The notes: a model not told the origin generated them from the letters alone. Counted from the stretch's first letter, positions 9,901 through 17,372 are shown. The stretch is DNA of 64,000 bases from Prevotella sp. ne3005 (GCF_900110085.1 NZ_FOCK01000007.1:125621-189620); one strand, 5' to 3'. A program made the numbers and translations.

Positions 9901-10630
9901 GCAGATGGTCGTGTGCCTCGGCATTCTCCTTATCCACGAAGTGGGCATCGTTCGTACAGACCAGTTTGATGCCATACTCCTTTGCCAACTCTATCAGCAC
10001 CTTGTTAGCCTGCTGCTGCAGGGGGAAAGTCTCACGGTTGGCACGAATCGAAGGATCGGTCACCTCGTGGCGCTGCAGCTCCAGATAGTAGTCGTCGTCC
10101 CACAGCCGTTTGTGCCACTCGATGGCCTCACGCGCCCCGGCGATGTCGCCCTTCAGGATTTTCGCAGGCACCTCACCAGCGATACAGGCCGAACAGACAA
10201 TCAAGTCTTCATGATACTTCTCCAAATCTATGCGGTCTGTACGAGGACGGCTGTAGAAACCATCCACCCACGAATTGCTCACCAGCTTGATCAGGTTCTT
10301 ATAGCCGTTGGCATTCTTGGCCAACACGATAAGGTGATAGCCGCCATTATCCTCTTTGGTCTCCTTCAGGCTCTTGTCGCCACGACGCGCCACATACATC
10401 TCACAGCCGAAGATGGGCTTAAAGGGTTCGAGCCCGTCTTTCTTACGCTGTTTGTTCACACCGTTGCAGATGTCGTGAAATTCCTTAATGCCGAACATAT
10501 CGCCATGGTCGGTGATGGCCATACCCTTCATGCCATCACCAATGGCTTTATCCACTAACTTCTTGATACTTGATTGTCCGTCAAGGATCGAGTAGTAGGT
10601 ATGTACATGTAAATGTACGAAATCTTCCAT
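6908..10630 (-). CDS. dnaE: DNA polymerase III alpha subunit
   Basis: 1240 residues, the replicative DNA polymerase catalytic subunit (cytoplasm, replisome). The N-terminal PHP domain is clear (HVHTYYSILDG; later ITDHGDMFG). The palm carries GPGRGSAAGS and the catalytic PDIDTDFD stretch near residue 470. A helix-hairpin-helix region and an OB domain (IIIGGIVTAVRQKITKNGKP) follow, and the C-terminus is of the DnaE1 type. The start ATG at 10630 matches the usual N-terminus. A well-formed promoter lies 32 bases upstream. Confidence 0.98.
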   Translation of the reverse strand: MEDFVHLHVHTYYSILDGQSSIKKLVDKAIGDGMKGMAITDHGDMFGIKEFHDICNGVNKQRKKDGLEPFKPIFGCEMYVARRGDKSLKETKEDNGGYHLIVLAKNANGYKNLIKLVSNSWVDGFYSRPRTDRIDLEKYHEDLIVCSACIAGEVPAKILKGDIAGAREAIEWHKRLWDDDYYLELQRHEVTDPSIRANRETFPLQQQANKVLIELAKEYGIKLVCTNDAHFVDKENAEAHDHLLCLSTGKDLDDPTRMLYSKQEWFKTRQEMNDIFSDVPEAMANTVEILDKVETYSLDADPIMPFFPIPESFGTEEEWRQKFTEQQLYDEFTTDENGENPLSPEDGEKKIKKLGGYDKIYRIKFEADYLAELAYAGAKKRYGDPIPQDVADRVKFELHIMKTMGFPGYFLIVQDFINSARDELGVMVGPGRGSAAGSVVAYCLGITKIDPLKYDLLFERFLNPDRISLPDIDTDFDDDGRGKVLKWVMDKYGHENCAHIITYATMATKNSIKDVARVEKVPIAVSNALCKAIPDRLPDVDGKTPKMNLPNAIKAVPELREAEASPDIHLANTIKYAKMLEGTVRGTGIHACGFIICRDPISDHVPVSTADDPDFKGTKTNCTQYDGHVIESTGLIKMDFLGLKTLSELKEACANIKRTRGIDVDLDTIPIDDPKTFELYQQGRTIGTFQFESDGMRKYLRELKPTVFEDLIAMNALYRPGPMGYIPQFIRRKHGDEPITYDIPVMEKFLKDTYGITVYQEQVMLLSRLLADFTRGESDALRKAMGKKKKDIVDAMKPKFIEGGVKNGHDPKVLDKIWGDWEAFASYAFNKSHAACYSWVAYQTAYLKANYPAEFMAAIMSRRRDQITEITKLMDECKQMGIATLGPDVNESYEKFGVNHHGEIRFGLGAIKGMGESAAQAIIAEREKSGPYKDIFDFAQRVNLANVNRKAFESLALSGGFDSFGIRREDFFAENSKGEPFLDTLVRYGQVYQAEKAQAQNSLFGGFDDLEVQTPPIPKSETRWSDLERLNKERELVGIYLSAHPLDEYKLILDNLCNTRCAELADVQQLSDREDIIIGGIVTAVRQKITKNGKPCGFVTLEDFEGSGEIALFGEDWGNLRGMFQEGFAVYVMAKMRARFQNSNVKELKVQSVEYMQTVKENAVDRITISMITDMLDEQIVADLSEIISEYPGKTKLFFQLRDSRGNNHVLLRSKGEGVDVRHKLIDYIEQHEMLDYQIN

Positions 10631-10662
10631 TGAATTCTGCTATTATATCCAGTTTTGAGCCT

Positions 10663-10694
10663 CAAAGTTACGTCAAAAAACCGAGATAACCAAA
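10663..10694 (-). promoter_or_regulatory. dnaE promoter
   Basis: Read on the minus strand: TTTG (10694-10691), a spacer of 20 bases, then TAACTTTG (10670-10663). This is the full Bacteroidota -33/-7 arrangement and leaves a leader of about 25-30 bases. Confidence 0.8.
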
Positions 10695-10710
10695 AGAAAT
10701 GCGAGAAAAG

Positions 10711-10742
10711 TTTGTATCTTTAATGAAATTTGTGTACCTTTG
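10711..10742 (+). promoter_or_regulatory. psd operon promoter
   Basis: TTTG (10711-10714), 20 bases, TACCTTTG (10735-10742), about 32 bases before the psd start. It is back to back with the dnaE promoter, with 16 bases between their -33 elements. Confidence 0.85.
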
Positions 10743-10774
10743 CACCCAATTAAGGAACAATCGGAATATAACTA

Positions 10775-11464
10775 ATGGGAGAAAGAATCAAGAAACTGAA
10801 GAAAATCAGGATTCACCGCGAGGGTACCCATGAGCTCACAATCAGCGCGATTGCGGTTGCAGCTATTGGTGCACTCTTGTGGTATGGACTAGATACAAAG
10901 ATACCTTTTATAATCTTTGCCCTCATCTTTGGCACAGCCTGGATGATGGCGCTCAACTTCTACCGCTGTCCTATCCGCTACTTCAATGGCGACACCAACA
11001 AACTCGTCGTGGCTCCTGCCGACGGCAAGATCGTCGTGATTGAGGAAGCTGAGGAGAACGACTATTTCCACGAGAAACGACTGATGGTCTCAATCTTCAT
11101 GAGTCCGCTCAACGTACACGCCAACTGGTTCCCCGTCGATGGAAAGGTGAAGTTCGTGAAGCATTTTGATGGCAACTACCATAAGGCTTGGCTTCCGAAG
11201 GCCAGCGAGGAGAACGAGCATGCCGACATCATGATCACCACCCCCGAGGGCGTTGATGTGCTGGTACGTCAGATTGCCGGAGCCATGGCCCGCCGTATCG
11301 TCACCTACGCCAAACCTGAGGAGGAGTGTTATATCGACGAACACTTAGGCTTTATCAAGCTCGGTTCGCGCGTCGACATCTTCCTGCCCCTCGATACAGA
11401 GATACGCTGTCGTATGGACCAGCCCACAACTGGCGACCAGACAGTGATTGCGAAGCTGAAGTAA
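10775..11464 (+). CDS. psd: phosphatidylserine decarboxylase
   Basis: 229 residues. Converts phosphatidylserine to phosphatidylethanolamine at the inner membrane. Residues 22-58 are two hydrophobic stretches. The central part has the [12 protein letters not shown] and [16 protein letters not shown] motifs, and the self-cleavage site is in [11 protein letters not shown] (Gly-Ser, giving the pyruvoyl cofactor). The short length is typical of the small bacterial Psd type. pssA, the previous step, follows after 27 bases. Confidence 0.95.
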   Translation: MGERIKKLKKIRIHREGTHELTISAIAVAAIGALLWYGLDTKIPFIIFALIFGTAWMMALNFYRCPIRYFNGDTNKLVVAPADGKIVVIEEAEENDYFHEKRLMVSIFMSPLNVHANWFPVDGKVKFVKHFDGNYHKAWLPKASEENEHADIMITTPEGVDVLVRQIAGAMARRIVTYAKPEEECYIDEHLGFIKLGSRVDIFLPLDTEIRCRMDQPTTGDQTVIAKLK

Positions 11465-11491
11465 AAGTAAAAAAGGTAAAAAAGTAAAAAG
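11464..11491 (+). repeat. AT-rich heptamer spacer between psd and pssA
   Basis: GTAAAAA/GGTAAAA units fill the whole gap, and the final GGTG supplies the GTG start of pssA. Confidence 0.75.
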
Positions 11492-12172
11492 GTGAAGAAG
11501 CATATCCCTAATACGATAACCTGCTGCAACTTGATTTCGGGTTGCATTGCTACATATTTCGCTTTTCAGGGCGACTTCACGTTGGCTTTACTGTTCATCA
11601 TCATCGGTGCCGTCTTCGATTTCTTCGATGGCATGAGCGCCCGTCTCTTAGGCGTCAGCTCGCCCATAGGCAAGGAACTCGACTCTCTGGCCGACGACAT
11701 CACCTTCGGCTTTGCCCCCTCGGCCATCGTGTTCAGCTATCTCTGCACCTTCCACATCCATCTTCCGTTTGTGCCCTTCCTCGCCTTCATCATGGCTGCC
11801 TTCTCAGCCCTGAGATTGGCCAAGTTCAACCTCGATGAGCGTCAGGCCTTGGGCTTCATCGGTCTGCCTACACCTGCCAACGCCCTCTTCTGGGGTTCGC
11901 TCATCTGTGGTCTGCAAGAGCATGGGCTCGTATTCGACGGTCTGGAGTGGGTCATCCTGGTAGGAACCTTCATCAGCAGCTATCTCCTGATTGCCGAGAT
12001 TCCCATGTTTGCCCTCAAGTTCAAGCACTGGGGATGGAAAGGCAATGAGATCAAATATATTTTTGTGTTATCGTGTATTCCCCTATTACTAATCCTCGGC
12101 ATCAGTGGTTTTGCCGCCATCATTGCATGGTATGTAGTGCTGTCGGTTGTTGCCAATAAACGTTGCCAATAA
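11492..12172 (+). CDS. pssA: CDP-diacylglycerol-serine O-phosphatidyltransferase
   Basis: 226 residues, a polytopic inner-membrane enzyme that makes phosphatidylserine from CDP-diacylglycerol and serine. The CDP-alcohol phosphotransferase signature DG-x2-AR-x8-G-x3-D-x3-D is present in DGMSARLLGVSSPIGKELDS plus the following LAD. Several hydrophobic segments follow. The start is GTG at 11492, directly after the heptamer spacer. It pairs with psd in the same pathway. Confidence 0.94.
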   Translation: MKKHIPNTITCCNLISGCIATYFAFQGDFTLALLFIIIGAVFDFFDGMSARLLGVSSPIGKELDSLADDITFGFAPSAIVFSYLCTFHIHLPFVPFLAFIMAAFSALRLAKFNLDERQALGFIGLPTPANALFWGSLICGLQEHGLVFDGLEWVILVGTFISSYLLIAEIPMFALKFKHWGWKGNEIKYIFVLSCIPLLLILGISGFAAIIAWYVVLSVVANKRCQ

Positions 12173-12207
12173 ACGTACTAACTAATAACATCTTTAACTT
12201 TATAACT

Positions 12208-12600
12208 ATGCCTATTGTTGCTTATTTTATTTTCGGACTGATTATCATTACGATTATCGTGATGGTGGTTATCAATTTCATGTATCACAACATCAAAAAG
12301 CTGCGCGAGGCCGCTGAAGAGAGATACTATCGCAACCTGAAACGCAAGGAACAGAAAGAGAAAAACCCCTTCGGCGACGACTACTTCAAGAGCAGTAAGA
12401 AACAGCATACCAAGCATGCCCAATGGCAGTACACCAGCAAGGCAGGACAAACTCAGCAGACCTCACAGAAAGAAGACACCACCGCCCGCAAGACAACTAC
12501 GAGCGATGGTGTAACCATTATCGACGATCGCAACGAAGAGAAGAAAATCTTCGACAACTCCGATGGCGAATACGTTGAGTTCGAAGAGGTCCACGATTAA
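12208..12600 (+). CDS. DUF4834-like single-span membrane protein
   Basis: 130 residues from the ATG at 12208. A hydrophobic segment (residues 3-25) is followed by a basic stretch and a polar, Gln/Thr-rich region ending in an acidic tail (GEYVEFEEVHD). This layout is typical of the Bacteroidota DUF4834 family; its role is unknown. An upstream TTG at 12163 would overlap pssA by ten bases and add a polar extension before the membrane segment, so I prefer the ATG. It lies downstream of pssA and converges on pyrH. Confidence 0.75.
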   Translation: MPIVAYFIFGLIIITIIVMVVINFMYHNIKKLREAAEERYYRNLKRKEQKEKNPFGDDYFKSSKKQHTKHAQWQYTSKAGQTQQTSQKEDTTARKTTTSDGVTIIDDRNEEKKIFDNSDGEYVEFEEVHD

Positions 12601-12617
12601 GCGAGACCTATGCAAGC

Positions 12618-13328
12618 TTAGCTGTGTACGAGCGTACCTATCTGCTCGCCATCCATCACCTTCTTCAGATTTCCCACAATGTCCATGTTGAAAACATAGA
12701 TGGGCAGATGGTTATCGTTGCACATGCAGATAGCCGTCAGGTCCATCACCTTCAAACCGCGTGCCAGCACCTCCTGATAGGTGATATCCTCAAACTTCGT
12801 GGCCGTAGGATCCTTCTCGGGGTCAGCCGTATAGACACCGTCCACACGCGTGCCCTTCAGCATCACGTCGGCCTCGATCTCGATGCCGCGCAAGCTGGAG
12901 CCCGTATCCGTCGTGAAGTAAGGCGAGCCCGTACCAGCCGAGAAGATACACACATACCCCTGCTCCATGGCCTCGATGGCCTTCCACTTGGTATAGAACT
13001 CACCGATGGGCTCCATGCGGATGGCCGTCATCACCTTGTTCTTCACACCCACAGCTCCCAGGGCACTGCTCAGTGCCAACGAGTTGATCACCGTGGCGCA
13101 CATACCCATCTGGTCGCCCTTCACACGGTCGAAGCCCTTCTGTGAACCGCTGAGTCCACGGAAGATGTTGCCACCGCCAATCACGATGCCAATCTGCACG
13201 CCCATCTCACTCACTTCCTTAATCTGCCTAGCGTAGTCGCTCAGACGCTCAGGGTCGATACCGTAGCCCTGCTTACCCATCAGACTCTCACCCGAGAGCT
13301 TCAGTAGAATTCTTTTAAATCTTGCCAT
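12618..13328 (-). CDS. pyrH: uridylate kinase
   Basis: 236 residues, normal length. Phosphorylates UMP to UDP (hexamer, cytoplasm). KLSGESLMG at the N-terminus, GGGNIFRG and a late MDLTAICMC stretch mark the amino-acid-kinase fold of PyrH. The end converges on the DUF4834-like gene with 17 bases between. birA lies upstream on the same strand across an AT-rich repeat spacer. Confidence 0.97.
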   Translation of the reverse strand: MARFKRILLKLSGESLMGKQGYGIDPERLSDYARQIKEVSEMGVQIGIVIGGGNIFRGLSGSQKGFDRVKGDQMGMCATVINSLALSSALGAVGVKNKVMTAIRMEPIGEFYTKWKAIEAMEQGYVCIFSAGTGSPYFTTDTGSSLRGIEIEADVMLKGTRVDGVYTADPEKDPTATKFEDITYQEVLARGLKVMDLTAICMCNDNHLPIYVFNMDIVGNLKKVMDGEQIGTLVHS

Positions 13329-13339
13329 ATTCTTTATAT

Positions 13340-13400
13340 TTTATGCATTTTGCTTTAAGCTTTGAGCATTAAGCTTTTAGCTTTATGATTACTTTTCAAT
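13340..13400 (-). repeat. AT-rich AAGCTTTA-type spacer between birA and pyrH
   Basis: The gap is made of TTTAAGC/ATTAAGC/TTTAGC-like heptamers. The 14-base stretch AGCTTTATGATTAC (13379-13392) recurs exactly at 61939-61952 in another minus-strand spacer. Confidence 0.6.
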
Positions 13401-13402
13401 TT

Positions 13403-14113
13403 TCAATTTTCAATGATAAAACTCACTTCCTTAAACGCGTAAGTGTGTTCCTTTCCCTCTTCGTCCACCAAGAGCAGCCTTCCGTCGGGCAGAACGTCCG
13501 TCAGCTTCGCCACGAAGCGACCTGTCTTGTCCTCGTAGAGACCATCTTTTCCCTTCCTATACAGCAGTTCCCTGTATTCCGAGCCATTTGTTTTGTTCTG
13601 CCACTCTTGGTCGAAGGTCTGCAAGAAGTCTGCGAGCAACGCCTCGCGATCAGTCTCCTGCCCCGTCAGCTGGTACATCGACACAGGGTTGGGCGCATCA
13701 CTGAGGAACACCCGCTGGTTCACGTTTAGCCCGATGCCGATGATGCAGTCAACAATCACGTTGCCCTGCAGGCGGTTCTCAATCAGGATGCCACAGAGCT
13801 TGCGGTCTCCCACATAGATATCGTTCGGCCATTTGATCTCCACCTTATTATATATATAAGGCTGCAACGTCCTGCAGAGCGCCACCGACACCACCTCGGT
13901 GATGCGGAACTGCTCCCTGGCAGCGATCCCGTCGGGATGAATCAACATCGAGAACGTCAGGTTCTTGCCGCGCTCACTCTCCCAAGCGTTCGAGCCGCAG
14001 CCCTTCCCCGCCGTCTGGTAGTCTGTCGCCACCACCATCGTGCCTTCGCCATGATCCTTCAGCCAGCGATTTGTAGAGTCGGTCTCATCAATATGCACGA
14101 TTTTCCATTTCAT
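13403..14113 (-). CDS. birA: biotin-[acetyl-CoA-carboxylase] ligase, catalytic-only form
   Basis: 236 residues. Activates biotin as biotinyl-AMP and attaches it to the carboxylase biotin carrier. ETDSTNRWL near the start, the biotin-binding loop TAGKGCGSNAWES and KWPNDIYVGDRKLCGILIE are standard. There is no N-terminal helix-turn-helix, so it is the ligase-only class and not a repressor. The ATG at 14113 is fixed by a -7 element only four bases upstream. Confidence 0.94.
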   Translation of the reverse strand: MKWKIVHIDETDSTNRWLKDHGEGTMVVATDYQTAGKGCGSNAWESERGKNLTFSMLIHPDGIAAREQFRITEVVSVALCRTLQPYIYNKVEIKWPNDIYVGDRKLCGILIENRLQGNVIVDCIIGIGLNVNQRVFLSDAPNPVSMYQLTGQETDREALLADFLQTFDQEWQNKTNGSEYRELLYRKGKDGLYEDKTGRFVAKLTDVLPDGRLLLVDEEGKEHTYAFKEVSFIIEN

Positions 14114-14153
14114 GTTGCAAAGATACGAAAAAAAACATTAACTTTGCAACATG
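14111..14153. promoter_or_regulatory. mirror-image divergent promoters of birA and tadA
   Basis: CATGTTGCAAAG (14111-14122) and CTTTGCAACATG (14142-14153) are perfect 12-base inverted copies. Each holds a -7 element (TATCTTTG on minus at 14125-14118; TAACTTTG on plus at 14139-14146) and ends in the start codon of its gene, four bases after the element. Transcripts are therefore likely leaderless or nearly so. Confidence 0.75.
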
Positions 14154-14603
14154 ATTAACAAAGAACAACAAAAAAAAGATGAGCGCTACATGCAGATGGC
14201 GCTCGACGAGGCCCAGCAAGCCTTCGAAGCCGGCGAGATTCCCATCGGTGCCGTCATCGTCTGCAAAGACCGCGTCATCTCACGTGCCCACAACCTCACA
14301 GAGACCCTCTGCGATGTGACCGCCCATGCCGAGATGCAGGCCATCACCGCTGCCGCCAACACGCTGGGCGGCAAGTATCTCACCGACTGCACCCTCTACG
14401 TCACCGTAGAGCCCTGCACCATGTGTGCCGGAGCCATCGGCTGGGCACAGATACCCCGCATCGTCTACGGAGCTCCCGACGAGAAGCGAGGCTACCACGA
14501 CTTGGCGCCTCACGCCCTGCACCCCAAGGCCGTCGTCGAAAGCGGCATCCTCGAAGACGAGTGCCGTGAACTGATGCAGACCTTCTTCAAGCAGAAGCGC
14601 TAG
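14151..14603 (+). CDS. tadA: tRNA(adenine34) deaminase-type nucleoside deaminase
   Basis: 150 residues. The zinc-deaminase motifs HAEMQAI and PCTMCAGAI are intact, with the catalytic Glu in HAE. Length and the LYVTVEPC context match TadA, which makes inosine at the wobble base of tRNA-Arg; other small nucleoside deaminases (guanine deaminase type) are the alternative. The gene starts immediately after its promoter -7 element and is followed by a hairpin terminator. Confidence 0.88.
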   Translation: MINKEQQKKDERYMQMALDEAQQAFEAGEIPIGAVIVCKDRVISRAHNLTETLCDVTAHAEMQAITAAANTLGGKYLTDCTLYVTVEPCTMCAGAIGWAQIPRIVYGAPDEKRGYHDLAPHALHPKAVVESGILEDECRELMQTFFKQKR

Positions 14604-14628
14604 CAAAACCTGCCGGAACACAAAAAAA

Positions 14629-14664
14629 AGAGCGAGGCCCCCCATTTGAAGTCTCGCTCTCTTT
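14629..14664 (+). terminator. tadA terminator
   Basis: AGAGCGAG (14629-14636) and CTCGCTCT (14653-14660) form a stem with an A-run before and CTTTAT after. It could act on both strands, although no minus-strand gene needs it. Confidence 0.7.
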
Positions 14665-14728
14665 ATAGCGTATTATCTCTGTTAAGTCATCATGAACCTA
14701 TGAAAAAAGACCCGGATTTTTCAATCAG

Positions 14729-14791
14729 ACTCTCAAAATTTACAAAACGACTCTCAGAATTTACAAAATCACTCTCAAAATTAACAAAAAT
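14729..14791 (+). repeat. 21-base tandem repeat, three units
   Basis: Three imperfect units of 21 bases, each beginning ACTCTCA and ending near TTACAAAA, lie 46 bases upstream of the -7 element of the sensor gene. In one frame they would read as a seven-residue repeat (LSKFTKR type), but no convincing gene contains them. The spacing of two helical turns fits binding sites on one DNA face. Confidence 0.75.
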
Positions 14792-14836
14792 GTGTCCTAT
14801 CTGCAATTTCCTATTGCATCGATGGATATTTTTTCG

Positions 14837-14844
14837 TATATTTG
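14837..14844 (+). promoter_or_regulatory. promoter -7 element of the sensor gene
   Basis: TATATTTG with a weak ATTG 20 bases upstream (14813-14816). It lies about 43 bases before the start codon and downstream of the 21-base repeats. Confidence 0.6.
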
Positions 14845-14887
14845 CACCACAACACAGTATATCATGTTTAAATTAATCACTCGATAA

Positions 14888-16879
14888 ATGAATTATAAGA
14901 AGATCATCATTTCCATCGCTTTGTTGCTCACCTGCGTGACACTCAGCGCCCAGCAGAAGACTCCAGATATGGAACAGCAACTTGTGCAGCGTCTTCAGGA
15001 GGCGCAGATGAGCGGCAACGACAAGGAGTTCTACAAGGCACAAGACGACTTCCTGCAGTTCCTTGAGAAGTACGACGACTGGGACAAATATTACCGCACA
15101 CGCATGACCCGCATTATCTACGAGGTCAATAACAAGCGGTTTCATCGGGCTTTTTTGGAGGTGCTCCAGCTTACCGACGACATCAAGGAGCGCCATCATG
15201 AGCAGTACCTGTATGTGTCGAACATGGGATTGGGCTTCTTCTATAATGGCCGCAACCAGCACGAACTGGCCGAGAAGTTCTTCCGCCGCGCCCTCCAGGG
15301 CATCGATGCCAATAAGGATCCCATCGCCGTCTTCAACGCCTACCTCTCACTGGCTCAGTCGCTCAGCTTCAAGCATCCCGCCGAAGCGATGGCATGCCTC
15401 GACAGCCTGCCACAGCAGATGCTGCAGATACCGATGTACGAGAGTGGCGTGCTGGGCTACCGCTGCATCATCGCCAACCAGATGGGCGACCGCGAGGCCT
15501 TCAAGCGCTATTTCACGAGGTACGACAGCATCCGGCAGCATCAGCCCGACCAGTTCAATGCCACCAACCTCGAACAGGTGATGGTCAGCCAATGCCTCAT
15601 CCTGAAAGACTATCAGTGCGCCCTCAGCTGGTGCGACTCCATCAATGTTCCGCTGACGGCCACAGAGCTGCGCATAAACGTCTACGAGGCGATGGGCGAC
15701 TGGAAGCGCGCCTACCAGTCCTTACAACTGAAGGACAGTCTCGAACTGACCGACGAGCGCGAGGCTCTGGAGATCCACATGATGGATATGTCGCACGACA
15801 TCGACCTGCTGGAGTCTGAGCAGAAGAAGGCAGAGATCCGACGCATACAGCTGATCATCGTCGGCCTGATGGCAGTATCGATCATCGCCTTGCTCATAGG
15901 CATGCTCGTCATCCGCAACAAGAAGAACCGCCGCCTGAGGGAGCAGTTCCAGCAGCTGCAGGAGGCACGACGCGATACGGAGGCCGGACAAGCCATCCGC
16001 CGCGCCTTCGTCACCACGATCTACGAGAAGCTGAAGTCACCGATCAACGTGCTGAGGGGCTATGCACGCGTCTTCAACGACCCCAATTTCCAGCTGAAGC
16101 CCGAGGAGCGCCCCAAGCGCTACAGCGACATCATCGCTGCCGCACAAAGCATCGAGTCACTCATCGACCCCATGCTCGACTCTTACGTCAGAGGCACGGC
16201 AGGCATCACCGACGAGGAGAAGCGCGTCTGCATGGATGCCCTGCGCTCGCCGCTGCTCACGCTGATCAACACCTCGGAGGTCATCATCGAAGGCCACGGG
16301 GAGATACCACGTGAGGAATATATGGAGCTGCGCGGTTGTGTATGCCGCGATGCCTACCATGTGTCCACCGCCACCCACCAGCTCATCCTCTACAGCCTCT
16401 ATGGCGACAATCTGCCAATCACCAAGGTGCATACGATCAAGCTGAACGAGTTGGCACAATCCATCCTCAACAGTTATGAACTGGCACCCTCGGCCATCGA
16501 CCAGAACCGCCATCTGGGCAGGCAGTTCCTGACCGACGTTCCGGACGATGTGGAGATCCATGCGAACCCCTTGCTGAAAGAGCTGCTGAACTGTCTGCTC
16601 GACAATGCCGACAAGTATGCCTCCGGCGGCACTGTGAAGATGAGCTGCCACGACTGTGGCGACGGCACCTACGCCATCGCCGTCTTCAACGAAGGTCCCG
16701 CCGTCGCTGCCGATGATGCGGAGCGTATCTTCGACCCCTTCGTACGCCTCCGCCCCGAGGAGCACAGCCTTGGCATCGGCCTGCCGCTGGCACGCCGTCT
16801 GGCCAACTCAATGGGCTACGAGGTCACCCTCGACAAGACTTACACCAAGGGTGCCCGCTTCGTAGTCTCCGGCATCTGA
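14888..16879 (+). CDS. TPR sensor protein with degenerate histidine-kinase module
   Basis: 663 residues. Signal peptide (1-21), a periplasmic helical/TPR-like region (about 25-290), a coiled coil, a transmembrane segment (321-342), then a cytoplasmic HisKA/HATPase-like part. Where a histidine kinase has the MSHELRTP box this protein has FVTTIYEKLKSPIN (374-387), so the phospho-acceptor His is Glu380. A second box-like stretch, CMDALRSPL (448-456), also lacks His. The ATPase domain keeps an N box (LLDNADKY, N573), an F box (IFDPFVRL) and a G2 box (GIGLPLARRLA), but the G1 box is NEGPAV instead of DxGxG. It may bind ATP but should not autophosphorylate in the usual way. No response regulator lies beside it. 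Confidence 0.85.
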   Translation: MNYKKIIISIALLLTCVTLSAQQKTPDMEQQLVQRLQEAQMSGNDKEFYKAQDDFLQFLEKYDDWDKYYRTRMTRIIYEVNNKRFHRAFLEVLQLTDDIKERHHEQYLYVSNMGLGFFYNGRNQHELAEKFFRRALQGIDANKDPIAVFNAYLSLAQSLSFKHPAEAMACLDSLPQQMLQIPMYESGVLGYRCIIANQMGDREAFKRYFTRYDSIRQHQPDQFNATNLEQVMVSQCLILKDYQCALSWCDSINVPLTATELRINVYEAMGDWKRAYQSLQLKDSLELTDEREALEIHMMDMSHDIDLLESEQKKAEIRRIQLIIVGLMAVSIIALLIGMLVIRNKKNRRLREQFQQLQEARRDTEAGQAIRRAFVTTIYEKLKSPINVLRGYARVFNDPNFQLKPEERPKRYSDIIAAAQSIESLIDPMLDSYVRGTAGITDEEKRVCMDALRSPLLTLINTSEVIIEGHGEIPREEYMELRGCVCRDAYHVSTATHQLILYSLYGDNLPITKVHTIKLNELAQSILNSYELAPSAIDQNRHLGRQFLTDVPDDVEIHANPLLKELLNCLLDNADKYASGGTVKMSCHDCGDGTYAIAVFNEGPAVAADDAERIFDPFVRLRPEEHSLGIGLPLARRLANSMGYEVTLDKTYTKGARFVVSGI

Positions 16880-16887
16880 ACCCAATA

Positions 16888-16925
16888 AGAGAGGGAAGAA
16901 CATCAGATTCTTCCCTCTCTCTCGT
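16888..16925 (+). terminator. terminator of the sensor gene
   Basis: AGAGAGGGAAGAA (16888-16900) and TTCTTCCCTCTCT (16908-16920) form a perfect 13-base stem with a seven-base loop. Confidence 0.75.
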
Positions 16926-16940
16926 ATAGACTTTCCTTGA

Positions 16941-17001
16941 GTTCCCACCTTGGGAAGAGTTTGTTCCCAAGGTGGGAATAAACTCTTCCCAAGGTGGGAA
17001 C
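16941..17001. repeat. three copies of a 15-base TTCCCA...TGGGAA motif
   Basis: TTCCCACCTTGGGAA (16942-16956) is followed by two copies of its reverse complement (16964-16978, 16986-17000), separated by AT-rich seven-base linkers. Each copy is itself nearly palindromic, so several alternative hairpins are possible. Confidence 0.85.
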
Positions 17002-17047
17002 AAACTGTATTCCTTATCTTAACTGCTAATAAAAACTCGATTTCTTC

Positions 17048-17133
17048 GGTGACGGCTAGGTGACGGCTCAAAAAGCAATCCGTCACCACTTAATCATCTA
17101 TAAACCAATAACTTAACTGCCATGGTGACGGCT
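17048..17133. repeat. GGTGACGGCT repeats
   Basis: Direct copies at 17048-17057, 17059-17068 and 17124-17133 and one inverted CCGTCACC at 17080-17087. The gap 16880-17467 contains no convincing gene; it holds the terminator, these repeats, a half palindromic element and the susC promoter. Confidence 0.75.
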
Positions 17134-17202
17134 TTTGCCATTTTTAATGAAATCTCCCAGAAAGTATATTTTTGATTAACCTGAGCGCTCGAGATAAAAA
17201 AA

Positions 17203-17239
17203 AGATCTCTCCATGCGCTAACGCTTAGTAGAGATGACA
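17203..17239. repeat. half copy of a dispersed palindromic element
   Basis: AGATCTCTCCATGCGCT followed by a CGCTTAGT-GAGATGACA end. It matches the right half of the element at 61067-61132 apart from one inserted base and a few substitutions. Confidence 0.75.
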
Positions 17240-17364
17240 AGAGTGGGATTGGTATTCGGTCTGAACGATTGACATAAATCAAGAGAATGGGGTAAAATCG
17301 TTAAAAAATACACCCCAAATGTGATTTTTATATAAAATTATTCGTTTTTGACGATTATATGCAT

Positions 17365-17372
17365 TATTTTTG
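17365..17372 (+). promoter_or_regulatory. susC promoter -7 element
   Basis: TATTTTTG about 95 bases before the susC start. The -33 position reads TTCG and is weak, as in regulated Sus-like operons. The long leader is typical for susC genes. Confidence 0.55.

Noticed and set aside
14729..14791. CRISPR-like array
   Set aside because: Units are adjacent 21-mers without unique spacers and without cas genes; no CRISPR array was seen anywhere in the window.
14646..14876. 76-codon frame with a seven-residue repeat (LSKFTKR-like) over the 21-base tandem array
   Set aside because: It runs through the tadA terminator and the promoter of the next gene, has no family resemblance, and the pattern is explained by the DNA repeat.
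17094..17282. 62-codon minus-strand frame in the gap before susC
   Set aside because: It consists largely of the decayed palindromic element and GTGACGG repeats and has no plausible start context.
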